Positions 31,818 through 40,943 of a stretch of DNA of 64,000 bases are shown here, piece by piece (position 1 is the first letter of the stretch; every line of letters starts with the position of its first letter). The position numbers were made by a program, and so were the translations under genes. Source of the DNA: Leadbetterella sp964423865 (GTDB taxonomy: Bacteria > Bacteroidota > Bacteroidia > Cytophagales > Spirosomataceae). The notes under the pieces were generated by a model, which was given only the letters and a program-made list of their open reading frames with translations, ran no database searches and had not been told where the DNA came from. The stretch lies in the NCBI GenBank assembly GCA_964423865.1, contig CAYRGN010000012.1, positions 23,827 through 87,826 on the forward strand, in the 5' to 3' direction.

Positions 31818-33134
31818 ATGAAAATAGCTGTAGTAGGTACCGGGTATGTAGGTTTGGTGACCGGAACATGTTTTGCCGAGACAGGGAACGAAGTCACCTG
31901 TATCGATATTGACCAGGCGAAGGTAGACAGCCTGAAAAAGGGAAAGATTACCATATATGAGCCGGGACTGGAACCTATTTTTGACCGGAACCGTAAAGAC
32001 GGAAGGTTAAAATTTACTACTGAACTGGAAGAAGGGATTAAGGAAGCCGAAGTGATTTTCCTGGCGTTACCCACTCCTCCGGGAGAAGACGGTTCAGCCG
32101 ACCTGAAATATATCCTGGGGGTAGCAGACCACATCGGTAAGGTGCTGGATCATTACGCCGTGATTGTGGATAAAAGTACGGTACCGGTAGGAACCGCCGA
32201 GAAAGTACATGCCAAGGTGGCGGCGAATGCCAAAACCGAGTTTGATGTAGTCTCTAACCCGGAATTTTTGCGGGAAGGGGTAGCGGTAGAAGACTTCATG
32301 AAGCCGGACCGCGTAGTGGTAGGGACGAGCTCGGAAAGGGCGAAGGTCATCATGGAGAGGTTGTATGCGCCTCTGGTAAGACAGGGGAATCCTATTATCT
32401 TTATGGACGAACGCTCGGCGGAAATGACCAAATACGCGGCTAACTCTTTCCTCGCCATGAAAATTACCTTCATGAACGAGATGGCCAACCTTTGTGAGCT
32501 GGCCGGCGCTAACGTAGATAACGTGCGGAGAGGTATCGGTACCGACAGCCGTATCGGTAAACGTTTCCTGTTTCCGGGGATCGGGTATGGAGGAAGTTGT
32601 TTCCCGAAAGATGTGCAGGCCCTGGGAAAAACCGCCCAGGAGTTTGACTATGATTTCCGGATTCTGAAATCCATTATGCTGGTCAATGAAAAGCAGAAAG
32701 TAAAGCTGATTCCCCGGGTGAAGGAGTATTTTGGAGGAGATTTGAAAGGGAAAACCATTGCCTTATGGGGACTCGCATTCAAACCGTATACCGATGACAT
32801 CCGGGAGGCGCCATCCCTTTACAATATCAAAGCGCTGAAAAGAGCCGGAGCGAAAGTGGTGGTGTTTGACCCCGAGGCTGTAGCCAACGTGAAGAAAGAA
32901 ATCGGTAAAAAAGTGAAGTACGCTTCGGGTATGTACGATGCGCTGGAAGGTGCCGATGCCCTGATGATTATGACCGAGTGGCCCGAATTCAGAACACCGG
33001 ATTTTAAGAAAGTAGCGGAAAAACTGAAAAATAAAGCGATCTTTGACGGGCGTAACCTGTATGACCTGGAAGAAATGAAGGGGCTGGGCTTTGCTTATTT
33101 TTCTATAGGCAGGGAAGCTGTAAAAGTGAAGTAA
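31818..33134 (+). CDS. ugd: UDP-glucose 6-dehydrogenase
   Basis: 438 residues. It oxidises UDP-glucose twice with NAD to UDP-glucuronate. The N-terminal Rossmann loop is VVGTGYVGLVTGTCFAETG, followed by FLALPTPPGEDG, KSTVPVGTAEKV, NPEFLREG and the catalytic cysteine in GIGYGGSCFPKDVQAL near residue 260. The C-terminal UDP-binding domain has GLAFKPYTDDIREAPS. It precedes uxs, which uses its product; together they give UDP-xylose for surface polysaccharide. Confidence 0.95.
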   Translation: MKIAVVGTGYVGLVTGTCFAETGNEVTCIDIDQAKVDSLKKGKITIYEPGLEPIFDRNRKDGRLKFTTELEEGIKEAEVIFLALPTPPGEDGSADLKYILGVADHIGKVLDHYAVIVDKSTVPVGTAEKVHAKVAANAKTEFDVVSNPEFLREGVAVEDFMKPDRVVVGTSSERAKVIMERLYAPLVRQGNPIIFMDERSAEMTKYAANSFLAMKITFMNEMANLCELAGANVDNVRRGIGTDSRIGKRFLFPGIGYGGSCFPKDVQALGKTAQEFDYDFRILKSIMLVNEKQKVKLIPRVKEYFGGDLKGKTIALWGLAFKPYTDDIREAPSLYNIKALKRAGAKVVVFDPEAVANVKKEIGKKVKYASGMYDALEGADALMIMTEWPEFRTPDFKKVAEKLKNKAIFDGRNLYDLEEMKGLGFAYFSIGREAVKVK

Positions 33135-33139
33135 GTTAT

Positions 33140-33223
33140 GAGTAGTGAGTAGTGAGTAGTGAGTAGTGAGTAATGGGTTAAGGAATCAAACCTGCGTAAC
33201 TCACTACTCACTACTCACTACTC
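33140..33223. repeat. opposed heptad arrays forming a 25-bp perfect hairpin between ugd and uxs
   Basis: The left arm, 33140-33173, is GAGTAGT repeated; the right arm, 33199-33223, is its exact complement ACTCACTACTCACTACTCAC and on to CTC. At least 25 bp pair with a loop near 33174-33198. The right arm is followed by AAAACTAAACATCT and the uxs start, like other arrays. It could weaken read-through or stabilise the ugd message. Confidence 0.85.
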
Positions 33224-33237
33224 AAAACTAAACATCT

Positions 33238-34209
33238 ATGAAACGAATACTAATTACCGGTGGGGCAGGCTTTCTCGGCTCTCACCTTTGCGACAGATTC
33301 ATTAAGGAAGGCTACCATGTGGTGGCCATGGATAACCTGATTACGGGCGACCTGAGGAATATTGAGCATCTTTTTAAACTACCGAACTTCGAGTTCTATC
33401 ACCACGATGTGAGTAAGTTTATCCATGTGCCGGGTGAGCTGGATTATATCCTGCATTTTGCATCACCGGCCAGTCCGATAGACTACCTCAAAATCCCGAT
33501 TCAGACGCTCAAAGTGGGTTCTTTAGGTATCCATAACTGCCTGGGACTGGCGCGGGTAAAGAAGGCCCGTGTACTGATTGCTTCCACTTCGGAAGTATAC
33601 GGTGACCCCCAGGTGCATCCCCAGACAGAAGATTACTGGGGGCATGTAAACCCGGTAGGGCCACGTGGAGTATATGACGAAGCCAAACGTTTTCAGGAAG
33701 CCATGACCATGGCCTACCATACCTATCACGGTGTGGAAACGCGTATTATCCGGATCTTTAATACCTACGGACCGCGCATGCGCCTGAACGACGGCCGCGT
33801 GCTGCCCGCCTTTATCGGACAGGCTTTGCGGGGAGAAGACCTCACTATTTTCGGTGACGGTTCCCAGACCCGGTCTTTTTGCTACGTGGCTGACCTCGTA
33901 GAAGGCATTTATCGTCTACTTTTGTCTGATTATCCTCATCCGGTCAATATTGGTAATCCTTCCGAAATCACAATCAAAGACTTTGCGGAAGAAATCATAA
34001 AGCTGACGGGTACGGATCAGAAGGTGGTGTACAAAGACCTGCCCAAAGACGATCCCAAGCAGCGTCAGCCCGATATTACCAAAGCCCGCGAAATTCTGGG
34101 CTGGGAACCCCAGGTAGACCGGGGGGAAGGGCTGAAGCTCACCTACGAATATTTTAAAAGTTTGCCTGAGGAGAGACTTTTTGAAGAAGCCCGACACAGG
34201 GAATTTTAA
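33238..34209 (+). CDS. uxs: UDP-glucuronate decarboxylase (UDP-xylose synthase)
   Basis: 323 residues of the extended SDR family. The NAD loop is ITGGAGFLGSHLCD, the active-site pair is YDEAKRF, and STSEVYGDPQVHPQTEDYWG is typical of UXS enzymes, as is RIFNTYGPRMRLNDGR. It decarboxylates UDP-glucuronate to UDP-xylose, directly using the Ugd product. Its stop is followed by a strong terminator, closing the ugd-uxs unit. Confidence 0.93.
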   Translation: MKRILITGGAGFLGSHLCDRFIKEGYHVVAMDNLITGDLRNIEHLFKLPNFEFYHHDVSKFIHVPGELDYILHFASPASPIDYLKIPIQTLKVGSLGIHNCLGLARVKKARVLIASTSEVYGDPQVHPQTEDYWGHVNPVGPRGVYDEAKRFQEAMTMAYHTYHGVETRIIRIFNTYGPRMRLNDGRVLPAFIGQALRGEDLTIFGDGSQTRSFCYVADLVEGIYRLLLSDYPHPVNIGNPSEITIKDFAEEIIKLTGTDQKVVYKDLPKDDPKQRQPDITKAREILGWEPQVDRGEGLKLTYEYFKSLPEERLFEEARHREF

Positions 34210-34216
34210 TGAGGGG

Positions 34217-34246
34217 AAAAAGACCGGCTAGACCGGTCTTTTTTTT
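34217..34246 (+). terminator. uxs terminator
   Basis: Stem AGACCGG / CCGGTCT with a 5-nt loop and eight T residues, 7 nt after the uxs stop. Confidence 0.92.
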
Positions 34247-34427
34247 GGAATCTATTCTCAGAAATCCCTGTTTTTTGGCGGCTCCTAACCCTCCTTCGGC
34301 GCGAGGAAACGTACTGATTTTGTCAAAGGATGCTTTAATTTTAGCGAATGTAGGGGTGGAAGTTGAAGATGAAAGAAAAGTTTTGAATATTGCTTCTCTT
34401 AATCGGATAACTCCGCCCTCGAAATCT

Positions 34428-37115
34428 ATGAAACGACTGTCCTTATTCGTCTTCGCCGCCTTATGCGCCGGTACTGTTTTTGCTCAATCGCCTTGGGAAA
34501 GAATCGCGCAGATGCCTTCTACCCTGGGCATAGAAAAAGGAAGTAAAACCTTTACTACTTCCGATTTTTACCTGGAAATATTGAATTCTTCGCACACGGC
34601 CGCGGCTTTGTCGCCCGTAAAAGATACCACCTTTGATTATACGCCTGATGAACGTCTGAAACAAAGGGACAAAGACGGTTTTTACCATTTGGGCGATATT
34701 AACCTGCGCTACAGGATACAGGGAAATGAAGCGTGGACGGCATTTTCATCTGCTAAGAAAAGGACCGACGTTCAAATGATTGCTCCTGAAAAAAATACAT
34801 TGGCAGGGGCCGACCTCTCCGGTTTGCTGGAGGTGGGGGCACCGTTGACATTGAAGCGTTTTTGGGAAAAGCAGGGTGAAAATCTTGTACTTCGTTTTGA
34901 AATCAGGAATACTTCCGGCGCAGCATTGGAAATTGGTTCCTTAGGGATCCCGATGATCTTTAACAACATCCTCCAGGATAAGAAACTGGACGATGCGCAT
35001 ACCGATAACGTCTTTTTTGACCCTTATATCGGCCGGGATGCGGGCTACCTCCAGGTGAACCGCTTGCACGGCAAAGGAGCGTCTCTCCTGGTATTGCCCT
35101 ATGAAAATGCCGGTTTTGAAGCGTATAATCCTGTAAATGATGATCCCACACCGAGAAGTATTGTTTTTGAAGGATTCCATGAATGGATGATTCACAGTAA
35201 GGCCCACGCCGAAACAGATTGGAAAGGGGTAGAGCAATGGAACGAACCTACCTCCGCTATCCTGAAACCGGGAGAAGCCCGTTCATTCTCCTTGAAATTT
35301 GTTTTCGCGCCTTCCATCCGGGAGATTGAAGCACAGCTGGAGAAAGAAGGCCGGCCGGTGGCAGTGGGGCTGCCCGGGTACATGCTTCCCCAAAATGAAA
35401 ACGCGACCCTGCATCTGAAATACGGGAAGAAAGTGGCGTCGGTCAAGGTCTTTCCGGAGGGAAGTTTAGAAGTAAAACGCCTGGGTAAAAAAGGCAAATG
35501 GGAGCGCTACGCCGTACACGGATTGCGCTGGGGGAGAGCCCGCCTGACGGTGAACTACAAAGACGGCACCGTTCAAACCGTACATTACAAAGTAATCAAA
35601 TCCCAGGAAGAAGTGGTGAAAGATTTAGGGAATTTCCTGACTACCAAGCAGTGGTTTGATGACAAAGACGATCCCTTTGGGCGAGCACCTTCTATTATTA
35701 CCTACGATATAGAAGAGCAAAAGCAGGTAACGCAGGAACAACGGGCCTGGTATGCCGGTCTGAGCGATGAAGCCGGTGCGGCAAGCTGGCTGGCCGCTTT
35801 TATGAAACAGTCTCTGGTACAGGATAAGGAAGAGGTGGAAAAACTGAAGCGCTTCGCGCGGGAAACCCTGTGGGGCGGTATCCAGTACAGTGAAGGAGAA
35901 TATAAATACGGGGTAAAGAAAAGCCTCTTTTACTACGAGCCCGATTCTATGCCGAAAGGAACCTACCGGGAAGACATCAACTGGAAGGTTTGGTCGGCAT
36001 GGCCCAAAAAAGAGGCCGATAAACCCGGTCGGTCTTACAATTATCCGCACGTGGCCGCGGCCCACTGGGTACTGTATCGCCTGGCGCGGAATCACGAAGG
36101 CCTGGCAGAAGATGTTAACTGGCGGGAGAGCCTTCAGAATGCCTACCATACCGCTATTGCCATGGTGAACCTGGCGCCCTATTACGCGCAGTTCGGCCAG
36201 ATGGAAGGCTCGGTTTTCCTGTACATCCTGGAAGACCTGAAACGGGAGGGAATTTTGGATATGGCCCATGACCTGGAAGCTGCCATGAAGAAGCGGGCCG
36301 ACCATTGGAAAACCCTGGGGTACCCCTTCGGAAGTGAAATGCCCTGGGATTCTACCGGACAGGAAGAAGTCTATATGTGGTCAAAATATTTTGGAAATAC
36401 CGATAAAGCGGAGGTGACCCTGAACGCCATCCTGGCGTATATGCCCACCGTACCCCATTGGGGATACAACGGCAGCGCCCGGCGCTACTGGGATTTTGTG
36501 TACGGCGGCAAGTTGTCGCGGATAGAACGCCAGCTCCACCACTATGGCTCCGCCCTGAACTCTATTCCCGTATCGGATGCTTACCGGGATAATCCGGATG
36601 ATTTTTACCTGCTAAGGGTAGGCCATGCGGGCGCTATGGGTGCCCTGGCCAACGTGACGCAAGAGGGTTATGGTCCGGCCGCATTTCACTCTTACCCTTC
36701 TACCCTGGAGATTGACGGAATCACCGGCGATTACGGGAGCGGATTTTACGGCTATGCGGTGAACTCGGGTACTTATATTACCGTACATCCGGAGTTTGGC
36801 CCCGTGGCTTTTAGCGGCAATATTTCGGGAAAGGGCAAGTGGCTGAATACCGAGATTACGTCGGGGGGCAAATCGAGGGTATACCTGGCACCCGAAAAAC
36901 TATGGATCACGTTGGATGCGGGCCGGGTATCGTCGCTGAATTATAACCGTAGTACAAGGGAAGTGGAGTTGGTGCTGGAACCGGCCGATGAATTCACGAA
37001 GATGGCCTATGTGCGTCTGGAAGGACCTTACCAAATTACCGCACCCAAAGACAGCCGCGGGAATTATACCGTGCCGCTAAGTGGAGAAAAGACGGTGTTG
37101 AAGTTATCTCGTTGA
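34428..37115 (+). CDS. large secreted protein, probably DUF5695 family
   Basis: 895 residues from ATG 34428, which starts a clear signal peptide ending VFAQ; the frame continues 73 codons upstream but that stretch includes the uxs terminator and is rejected. The N-terminal half is beta-rich (YHLGDINLRYRIQG, LRFEIRNTSGAALEIG), the middle helical (SWLAAFMKQSLVQ, YPHVAAAHWVLYRLAR), and a late part has YGSGFYGYAVNSGTYITV. Length and pattern fit DUF5695, which looks like a carbohydrate-active enzyme with a beta-sandwich plus an alpha/alpha-toroid. Catalytic residues are not known. It lies between nucleotide-sugar genes and an S9 peptidase; substrate unknown. Confidence 0.65.
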   Translation: MKRLSLFVFAALCAGTVFAQSPWERIAQMPSTLGIEKGSKTFTTSDFYLEILNSSHTAAALSPVKDTTFDYTPDERLKQRDKDGFYHLGDINLRYRIQGNEAWTAFSSAKKRTDVQMIAPEKNTLAGADLSGLLEVGAPLTLKRFWEKQGENLVLRFEIRNTSGAALEIGSLGIPMIFNNILQDKKLDDAHTDNVFFDPYIGRDAGYLQVNRLHGKGASLLVLPYENAGFEAYNPVNDDPTPRSIVFEGFHEWMIHSKAHAETDWKGVEQWNEPTSAILKPGEARSFSLKFVFAPSIREIEAQLEKEGRPVAVGLPGYMLPQNENATLHLKYGKKVASVKVFPEGSLEVKRLGKKGKWERYAVHGLRWGRARLTVNYKDGTVQTVHYKVIKSQEEVVKDLGNFLTTKQWFDDKDDPFGRAPSIITYDIEEQKQVTQEQRAWYAGLSDEAGAASWLAAFMKQSLVQDKEEVEKLKRFARETLWGGIQYSEGEYKYGVKKSLFYYEPDSMPKGTYREDINWKVWSAWPKKEADKPGRSYNYPHVAAAHWVLYRLARNHEGLAEDVNWRESLQNAYHTAIAMVNLAPYYAQFGQMEGSVFLYILEDLKREGILDMAHDLEAAMKKRADHWKTLGYPFGSEMPWDSTGQEEVYMWSKYFGNTDKAEVTLNAILAYMPTVPHWGYNGSARRYWDFVYGGKLSRIERQLHHYGSALNSIPVSDAYRDNPDDFYLLRVGHAGAMGALANVTQEGYGPAAFHSYPSTLEIDGITGDYGSGFYGYAVNSGTYITVHPEFGPVAFSGNISGKGKWLNTEITSGGKSRVYLAPEKLWITLDAGRVSSLNYNRSTREVELVLEPADEFTKMAYVRLEGPYQITAPKDSRGNYTVPLSGEKTVLKLSR

Positions 37116-37228
37116 AAGAGCGAGCAGCAAGCAGCATAGTGGATGCCGGGTTTCCTCTTTGAACCGATGCATTCTGTATTTATAAATCCGGAATTTTCTG
37201 CTACCTATTTTTGAGTGAAGCCTTTTTA

Positions 37229-37259
37229 GGTTATTTTGCGTCAGAATCGTAAAATAACC
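37229..37259. repeat. imperfect inverted repeat upstream of the S9 peptidase gene
   Basis: GGTTATTTTGCG and CGTAAAATAACC pair at 11 of 12 positions around a 7-nt loop. The left arm contains a TTATTTTGC resembling a -7 element, so it may be an operator for the peptidase gene; it could also close the transcript of the preceding gene. Confidence 0.5.
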
Positions 37260-37325
37260 GGGGCTATATAGGGTGTTTAACACGAATAGGTGTGCCCGAG
37301 TGTAGTTCACAGCTCAAATACAGAT

Positions 37326-39227
37326 ATGAAGAAACAACTGATTGCTCTCCTTGTGCTGTTTGCTTTTGGCGCCAACGCTCAGAATACCCTTACGGCGGAA
37401 GCGCTTTGGAAACTGGGAAGGGTTTCTCCGATGGGTATTGCGCCGGACGGGAAAACCGTGGTGTACAGGGTAACCACTCCCTCTGTGGCGGAAAATAAAT
37501 CGTCAAGCCGCGTATTTACTGTACCGGTAGAAGGCGGACCTGCCACGGAAGTGAAGGAAACCGCCGGACTCCTGAAAGATGCCGCTATATCACCTGATGG
37601 AAAATATGTGGTGTACGATGAAAAAGTGAAAGGGAGTAAAGTACTTGCACAAGACTATTATCCGGCACTCGATAAAGCCACGGTGAAGATCTACGAGGGC
37701 CTGGATTACCGGCACTGGGATACGTACAGTGACGGTACGTTTAATCACGTGTTTTACAGGGAAAACCGGGAAGGCGCTCCGGGAACCGATATTATGAAGG
37801 ACGAACCCTATCACAGTCCGACCATGCCGTTCGGGGGAAGTGAAGATTATACGTGGAGTCCTGACGGGAAGAAAATCCTGTATGTGAGTAAGAAAAGTGC
37901 GGGTACCGCCTATGCGAACAGCACCAACACCGATATTTATGAATACGACCTGGGCAGCGGGACTACCCGAAACCTGACAGGAGAAAATCCGGGATACGAT
38001 ACACACCCCGTGTTTTCATCGCAGGGAGTGCTGGCCTGGCTCCGGATGAAACGCGACGGTTACGAAGCGGATAAGAATGACATTATGGTGGATGTGCGAG
38101 GAGTGCATATCAACCTGACAGGCGGTTGGGACGGTACCGTAGACGATTTTAAATGGAGTGAAGACGGGCGGAAGATCTATTTTACCGCTCCGGTGAAAGG
38201 TACCATTCAGCTGTTTGAAGTGAATTATCCCGGGTTAACGAAAATTGCGTTACAGGTAAGGCAGTTAACGGAGGGAGAGTTCGATGTGACCGGTATTGTG
38301 GGATTTTCAGGAAATAAGGTGATTCTGACCCGGACAGACTTCAACCATGCGGCAGAAATTTTTTCATTTGATCTGGAGACCAAGGGTTGGAAACAGCTAA
38401 CCGGGGTAAATGATGCCTATTACCAGGGTATACAATTGAGCAAATGGGAGAAACGCTGGGTGAATACTACAGACGGCAAGAAAATGTTAGTATGGGTGGT
38501 TTTTCCTCCGGATTTTGATCCGGCCAAAAAATACCCCACGCTGCTGTATTTGCAGGGCGGCCCTCAGGGAGCGCTGACCCAGTTTTATTCTTTCCGGTGG
38601 AATTTCCAGTTGATGGCGGCCAAAGGGTATATTGTGGTGGCGCCGAACCGCCGGGGTATGCCCGGTCACGGGGTAGAATGGAACGAGGAGATCAGTAAGG
38701 ACTGGGGCGGACAGGTGATGCAGGACTACCTGGCGGCCATTGATGATGTGGCGAGGGAGAGTTATGTAGATAAATCAAGGCTGGGAGCCGTAGGCGCCAG
38801 TTATGGGGGATACTCGGCGTATTATCTGGCCGGAATTCATCAAAATCGCTTTAAGACCTTTATTGCGCATGCGGGTGTTTTTAACCTGGAGAGCATGTAC
38901 GGTACTACGGAAGAGCTGTTTTTTGTCAACTGGGATCTGGGTGGCCCTTATTGGGAGAAGAACAACGCGGCGGCCCGAAAAACCTATGAACAGTTCAATC
39001 CCATCCAGCATGTGGACGAATGGAATACGCCCATGTTGGTGATACACGGGGAGAAAGACTACCGGGTGCCGATAGGGCAGGGACAAGAGGCCTTTCAGGC
39101 GCTACAGCAGAAGGGAATAAGGAGCCGTTTCGTCTATTTTACAGACGAAAACCATTGGATCCTGAAACCTCAGAATGCAATAGTGTGGCAGAGTGAGTTT
39201 TTCAGGTGGCTGGAGGAAACCTTGTAA
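37326..39227 (+). CDS. S9 family prolyl oligopeptidase-like peptidase
   Basis: 633 residues from ATG 37326, which opens a signal peptide ending ANAQ. Residues about 25-390 form a WD-like propeller with repeats such as DAAISPDGKYVVYDE, YTWSPDGKKILYVS and DDFKWSEDGRKIYF. The alpha/beta hydrolase domain (about 400-633) has the nucleophile in GASYGGYSAYYLAG, the acid in VIHGEKDYRVP and the His in ENHWI. It would cut oligopeptides in the periplasm or at the surface. A short heptad remnant lies just before the start. Confidence 0.9.
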   Translation: MKKQLIALLVLFAFGANAQNTLTAEALWKLGRVSPMGIAPDGKTVVYRVTTPSVAENKSSSRVFTVPVEGGPATEVKETAGLLKDAAISPDGKYVVYDEKVKGSKVLAQDYYPALDKATVKIYEGLDYRHWDTYSDGTFNHVFYRENREGAPGTDIMKDEPYHSPTMPFGGSEDYTWSPDGKKILYVSKKSAGTAYANSTNTDIYEYDLGSGTTRNLTGENPGYDTHPVFSSQGVLAWLRMKRDGYEADKNDIMVDVRGVHINLTGGWDGTVDDFKWSEDGRKIYFTAPVKGTIQLFEVNYPGLTKIALQVRQLTEGEFDVTGIVGFSGNKVILTRTDFNHAAEIFSFDLETKGWKQLTGVNDAYYQGIQLSKWEKRWVNTTDGKKMLVWVVFPPDFDPAKKYPTLLYLQGGPQGALTQFYSFRWNFQLMAAKGYIVVAPNRRGMPGHGVEWNEEISKDWGGQVMQDYLAAIDDVARESYVDKSRLGAVGASYGGYSAYYLAGIHQNRFKTFIAHAGVFNLESMYGTTEELFFVNWDLGGPYWEKNNAAARKTYEQFNPIQHVDEWNTPMLVIHGEKDYRVPIGQGQEAFQALQQKGIRSRFVYFTDENHWILKPQNAIVWQSEFFRWLEETL

Positions 39228-39234
39228 AAGTAGC

Positions 39235-39933
39235 TTATCGCAGTTTCTCTCTGAGCGTGGCTTCGTCCACAAATCCGGTATGTCCCCAGATTTCTTTCCC
39301 ATTGCGGTAGATTTTCAGCACAGGTAATCCGGAAATGTCCAGGGCTTTGCACAGGCGGGCGTTCTGGTCGGCATCGATCCGGATGACGGTCACTTTATCT
39401 GCCAGGTCTTGAGAGATGCTTTCAATAAACGGCTTCATTTTTTTACAGGGAGCGCACCAGTCGGCATAAAAATCAACCAGGATGGTCTTGCCCGAACCGA
39501 GCATGGCCTCGTATTCCTGTACTGACATCCCTTCAGAGGTGATCGTGAGCTTTACTTCCGGCAGATCATTGTTCCGCCACTCCATCATTCCTCCCGGCAT
39601 TTCATACACGTCTTTAAATCCTTCTGCACGGAAATAGTTGGCGGCAGAGGCGCTACGGCCTCCGCTCAGGCAGTACACAAACACGGGTCGGCTCTTGTCA
39701 AGGGCTGCTGCCATGTTTTTAAATTCTGCAGAACGCATATCCATATTGCTGGCATCTTTGATGTGGCCTCCACGGAATTCAGAAGGAGTACGGACGTCTA
39801 CCACCTGAGCACCGGGTGTTTTTTCTATTTTTGAAGCAAAATCTTTTGCCGAAAAACGGGTGTCTGCTGATTGGGCATGACCACACGCTACACCCAATGT
39901 CGTCAAAATAATAATGGATAAATAACGAAGCAT
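39235..39933 (-). CDS. rhodanese-thioredoxin fusion lipoprotein
   Basis: 232 residues. A lipobox-like GVAC near residue 17 suggests a lipoprotein. The rhodanese domain (about 25-125) has VVDVRTPSEFRGGHI and catalytic cysteine in VYCLSGGRSASA; the thioredoxin domain (about 130-232) has DFYADWCAPCKKMKP with the CAPC active site. A sulfur transferase joined to a disulfide reductase in the envelope suits transfer of persulfide sulfur and its reduction. It ends a minus-strand set of sulfur genes. Confidence 0.88.
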   Translation of the reverse strand: MLRYLSIIILTTLGVACGHAQSADTRFSAKDFASKIEKTPGAQVVDVRTPSEFRGGHIKDASNMDMRSAEFKNMAAALDKSRPVFVYCLSGGRSASAANYFRAEGFKDVYEMPGGMMEWRNNDLPEVKLTITSEGMSVQEYEAMLGSGKTILVDFYADWCAPCKKMKPFIESISQDLADKVTVIRIDADQNARLCKALDISGLPVLKIYRNGKEIWGHTGFVDEATLREKLR

Positions 39934-39934
39934 C

Positions 39935-40129
39935 TTATTTGTTTTTTTGAAAAATGGAAAGAATCAAGCCGCCCAACAAGGCGCCATAAGCGGTACTGTT
40001 AAGGGGTTTGGAGGTAATGGGGCAGGTTCCGGTGACGCAGCCCACATGCTTCCAATAGAGGTAGCCTGCCAGGGCTCCGAGTGTAACCCCTACTATGGCC
40101 CATACATGTTTCTTTAAAAAATCAGTCAT
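39935..40129 (-). CDS. DUF6132 family small membrane protein
   Basis: 64 residues with two hydrophobic helices around a loop VGCVTGTCPITSKPLNSTAYG. The Cys pair and the TCPITSxPxNSTxYGALxG signature define DUF6132. It abuts the rhodanese-thioredoxin gene at 1 nt and is found in sulfur-metabolism settings; function unknown, possibly carrying persulfide through the membrane. Confidence 0.8.
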   Translation of the reverse strand: MTDFLKKHVWAIVGVTLGALAGYLYWKHVGCVTGTCPITSKPLNSTAYGALLGGLILSIFQKNK

Positions 40130-40141
40130 TGTTTTTTAGTT

Positions 40142-40321
40142 TTATCGCTGACAACTTCCACCAGGTCCGCAACCCACATTCAGTAGAGGCATTAACGAGA
40201 ACAACGCCCCTAAAGTAATAAACAATCCGTCGCCAACAAGAATTCCCTGTATGATAACGGCCAGGCCGATAGCCAGCCGTAAGAGGCGGGGGAGGGTCCA
40301 TTGTGATAGGTGTTTTTTCAT
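40142..40321 (-). CDS. DUF2892-like small membrane protein
   Basis: 59 residues from ATG 40321, chosen over an upstream start because the region before it belongs to the dispersed element. There are two hydrophobic helices (RLAIGLAVIIQGILVG and LFITLGALFSLMPLL) and a C-terminal CGPGGSC. The pattern matches YgaP-type/DUF2892 membrane parts, often linked to rhodanese. It lies 12 nt before the DUF6132 gene. Confidence 0.75.
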   Translation of the reverse strand: MKKHLSQWTLPRLLRLAIGLAVIIQGILVGDGLFITLGALFSLMPLLNVGCGPGGSCQR

Positions 40322-40342
40322 GGGTATATATTTTAGCATTCA

Positions 40343-40498
40343 GCCTTCAGCTATCAGCCGGGCGGAAGGCCGCCCCGCGACGCTTTGCTTATTCATTGGG
40401 GGGCGCCTAGCCGGCGGTCGGGCGACGCTTCGCTGGTGTGCCGATTTTCTGATAGTGGTACGCCACCCGGCTGATAGCTGAATGCTCATGGCTATTTC
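40343..40498. repeat. dispersed palindrome-ended element, copy B (156 bp)
   Basis: Near-identical to 31071-31233 in the same orientation but without the 7-nt insertion in its left arm. Terminal inverted repeats CTTCAGCTATCAGCCGGG and CCCGGCTGATAGCTGAA (19 of 20 positions pair when extended). It lies between two co-oriented genes of the sulfur region, after the rhodanese stop. It has no open frame of its own. Confidence 0.9.
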
Positions 40499-40511
40499 AT
40501 TCGTATAAAAT

Positions 40512-40826
40512 TTAGCTGTTCTTCTGTGCTTTGTCTACTGCTTCCCAGGTGCCGCCGTTGGTGACATTGGTAAAGCCGTTTTGGTTCAGAAGGGCTTTGG
40601 CCTGGGCGCTGCGGCCGCCACTTCGGCAAAACACTACAATATTTTTTTTGTTTTTAAACTTTGCCATTTGGGCGGGTAGTTTATCCAGGGGGATATTGAC
40701 GGCTCCTTTGACACTGCCCATGGCGAATTCAGACGGTGTACGGACGTCCACGAGGTAAGCTCCCTCTTTCAGAATGCCCTGCAAGTCTGCCGTATTTCCG
40801 AAGAGATTTTTAAACAGATTGAACAT
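40512..40826 (-). CDS. single-domain rhodanese
   Basis: 104 residues. It has YLVDVRTPSEFAMGSVKGAVNIPLD in pieces and catalytic cysteine in VVFCRSGGRSAQAKALL, the short GlpE/PspE-like form. It would move sulfane sulfur between thiosulfate or persulfides and acceptors in the cytoplasm. A TACTTTTG -7 element and a palindrome upstream suggest that this gene, and perhaps those behind it, is switched on by the nearby Crp/Fnr protein. Confidence 0.9.
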   Translation of the reverse strand: MFNLFKNLFGNTADLQGILKEGAYLVDVRTPSEFAMGSVKGAVNIPLDKLPAQMAKFKNKKNIVVFCRSGGRSAQAKALLNQNGFTNVTNGGTWEAVDKAQKNS

Positions 40827-40881
40827 ACAATTGAATAGTTATCAGATGGTCACCGGACGGAACTTCGCCCCGGATTTCCAA

Positions 40882-40925
40882 CAAAAGTAGTGTAGCTTGG
40901 CGTACTGTACAGTAACCTGGGTTAC
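40882..40925 (-). promoter_or_regulatory. Crp/Fnr-type palindrome and promoter of the rhodanese gene
   Basis: The perfect inverted repeat GTAACCTGGGTTAC lies at 40912-40925. On the minus strand a -7 element TACTTTTG follows (complement of 40882-40889). Its centre is about 40-41 nt upstream of the predicted transcription start, the distance of a class II activator site, and a -33 TTTG is missing as expected for activator dependence. A second palindrome CTGTACAG (40905-40912) touches it. Confidence 0.55.
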
Positions 40926-40943
40926 ATAGGGCGGTGTTTTATG

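Noticed and set aside
34209..34427. Upstream extension of the DUF5695-like protein to the uxs stop codon
   Set aside because: The stretch contains the uxs terminator, and the ATG at 34428 begins a proper signal peptide.
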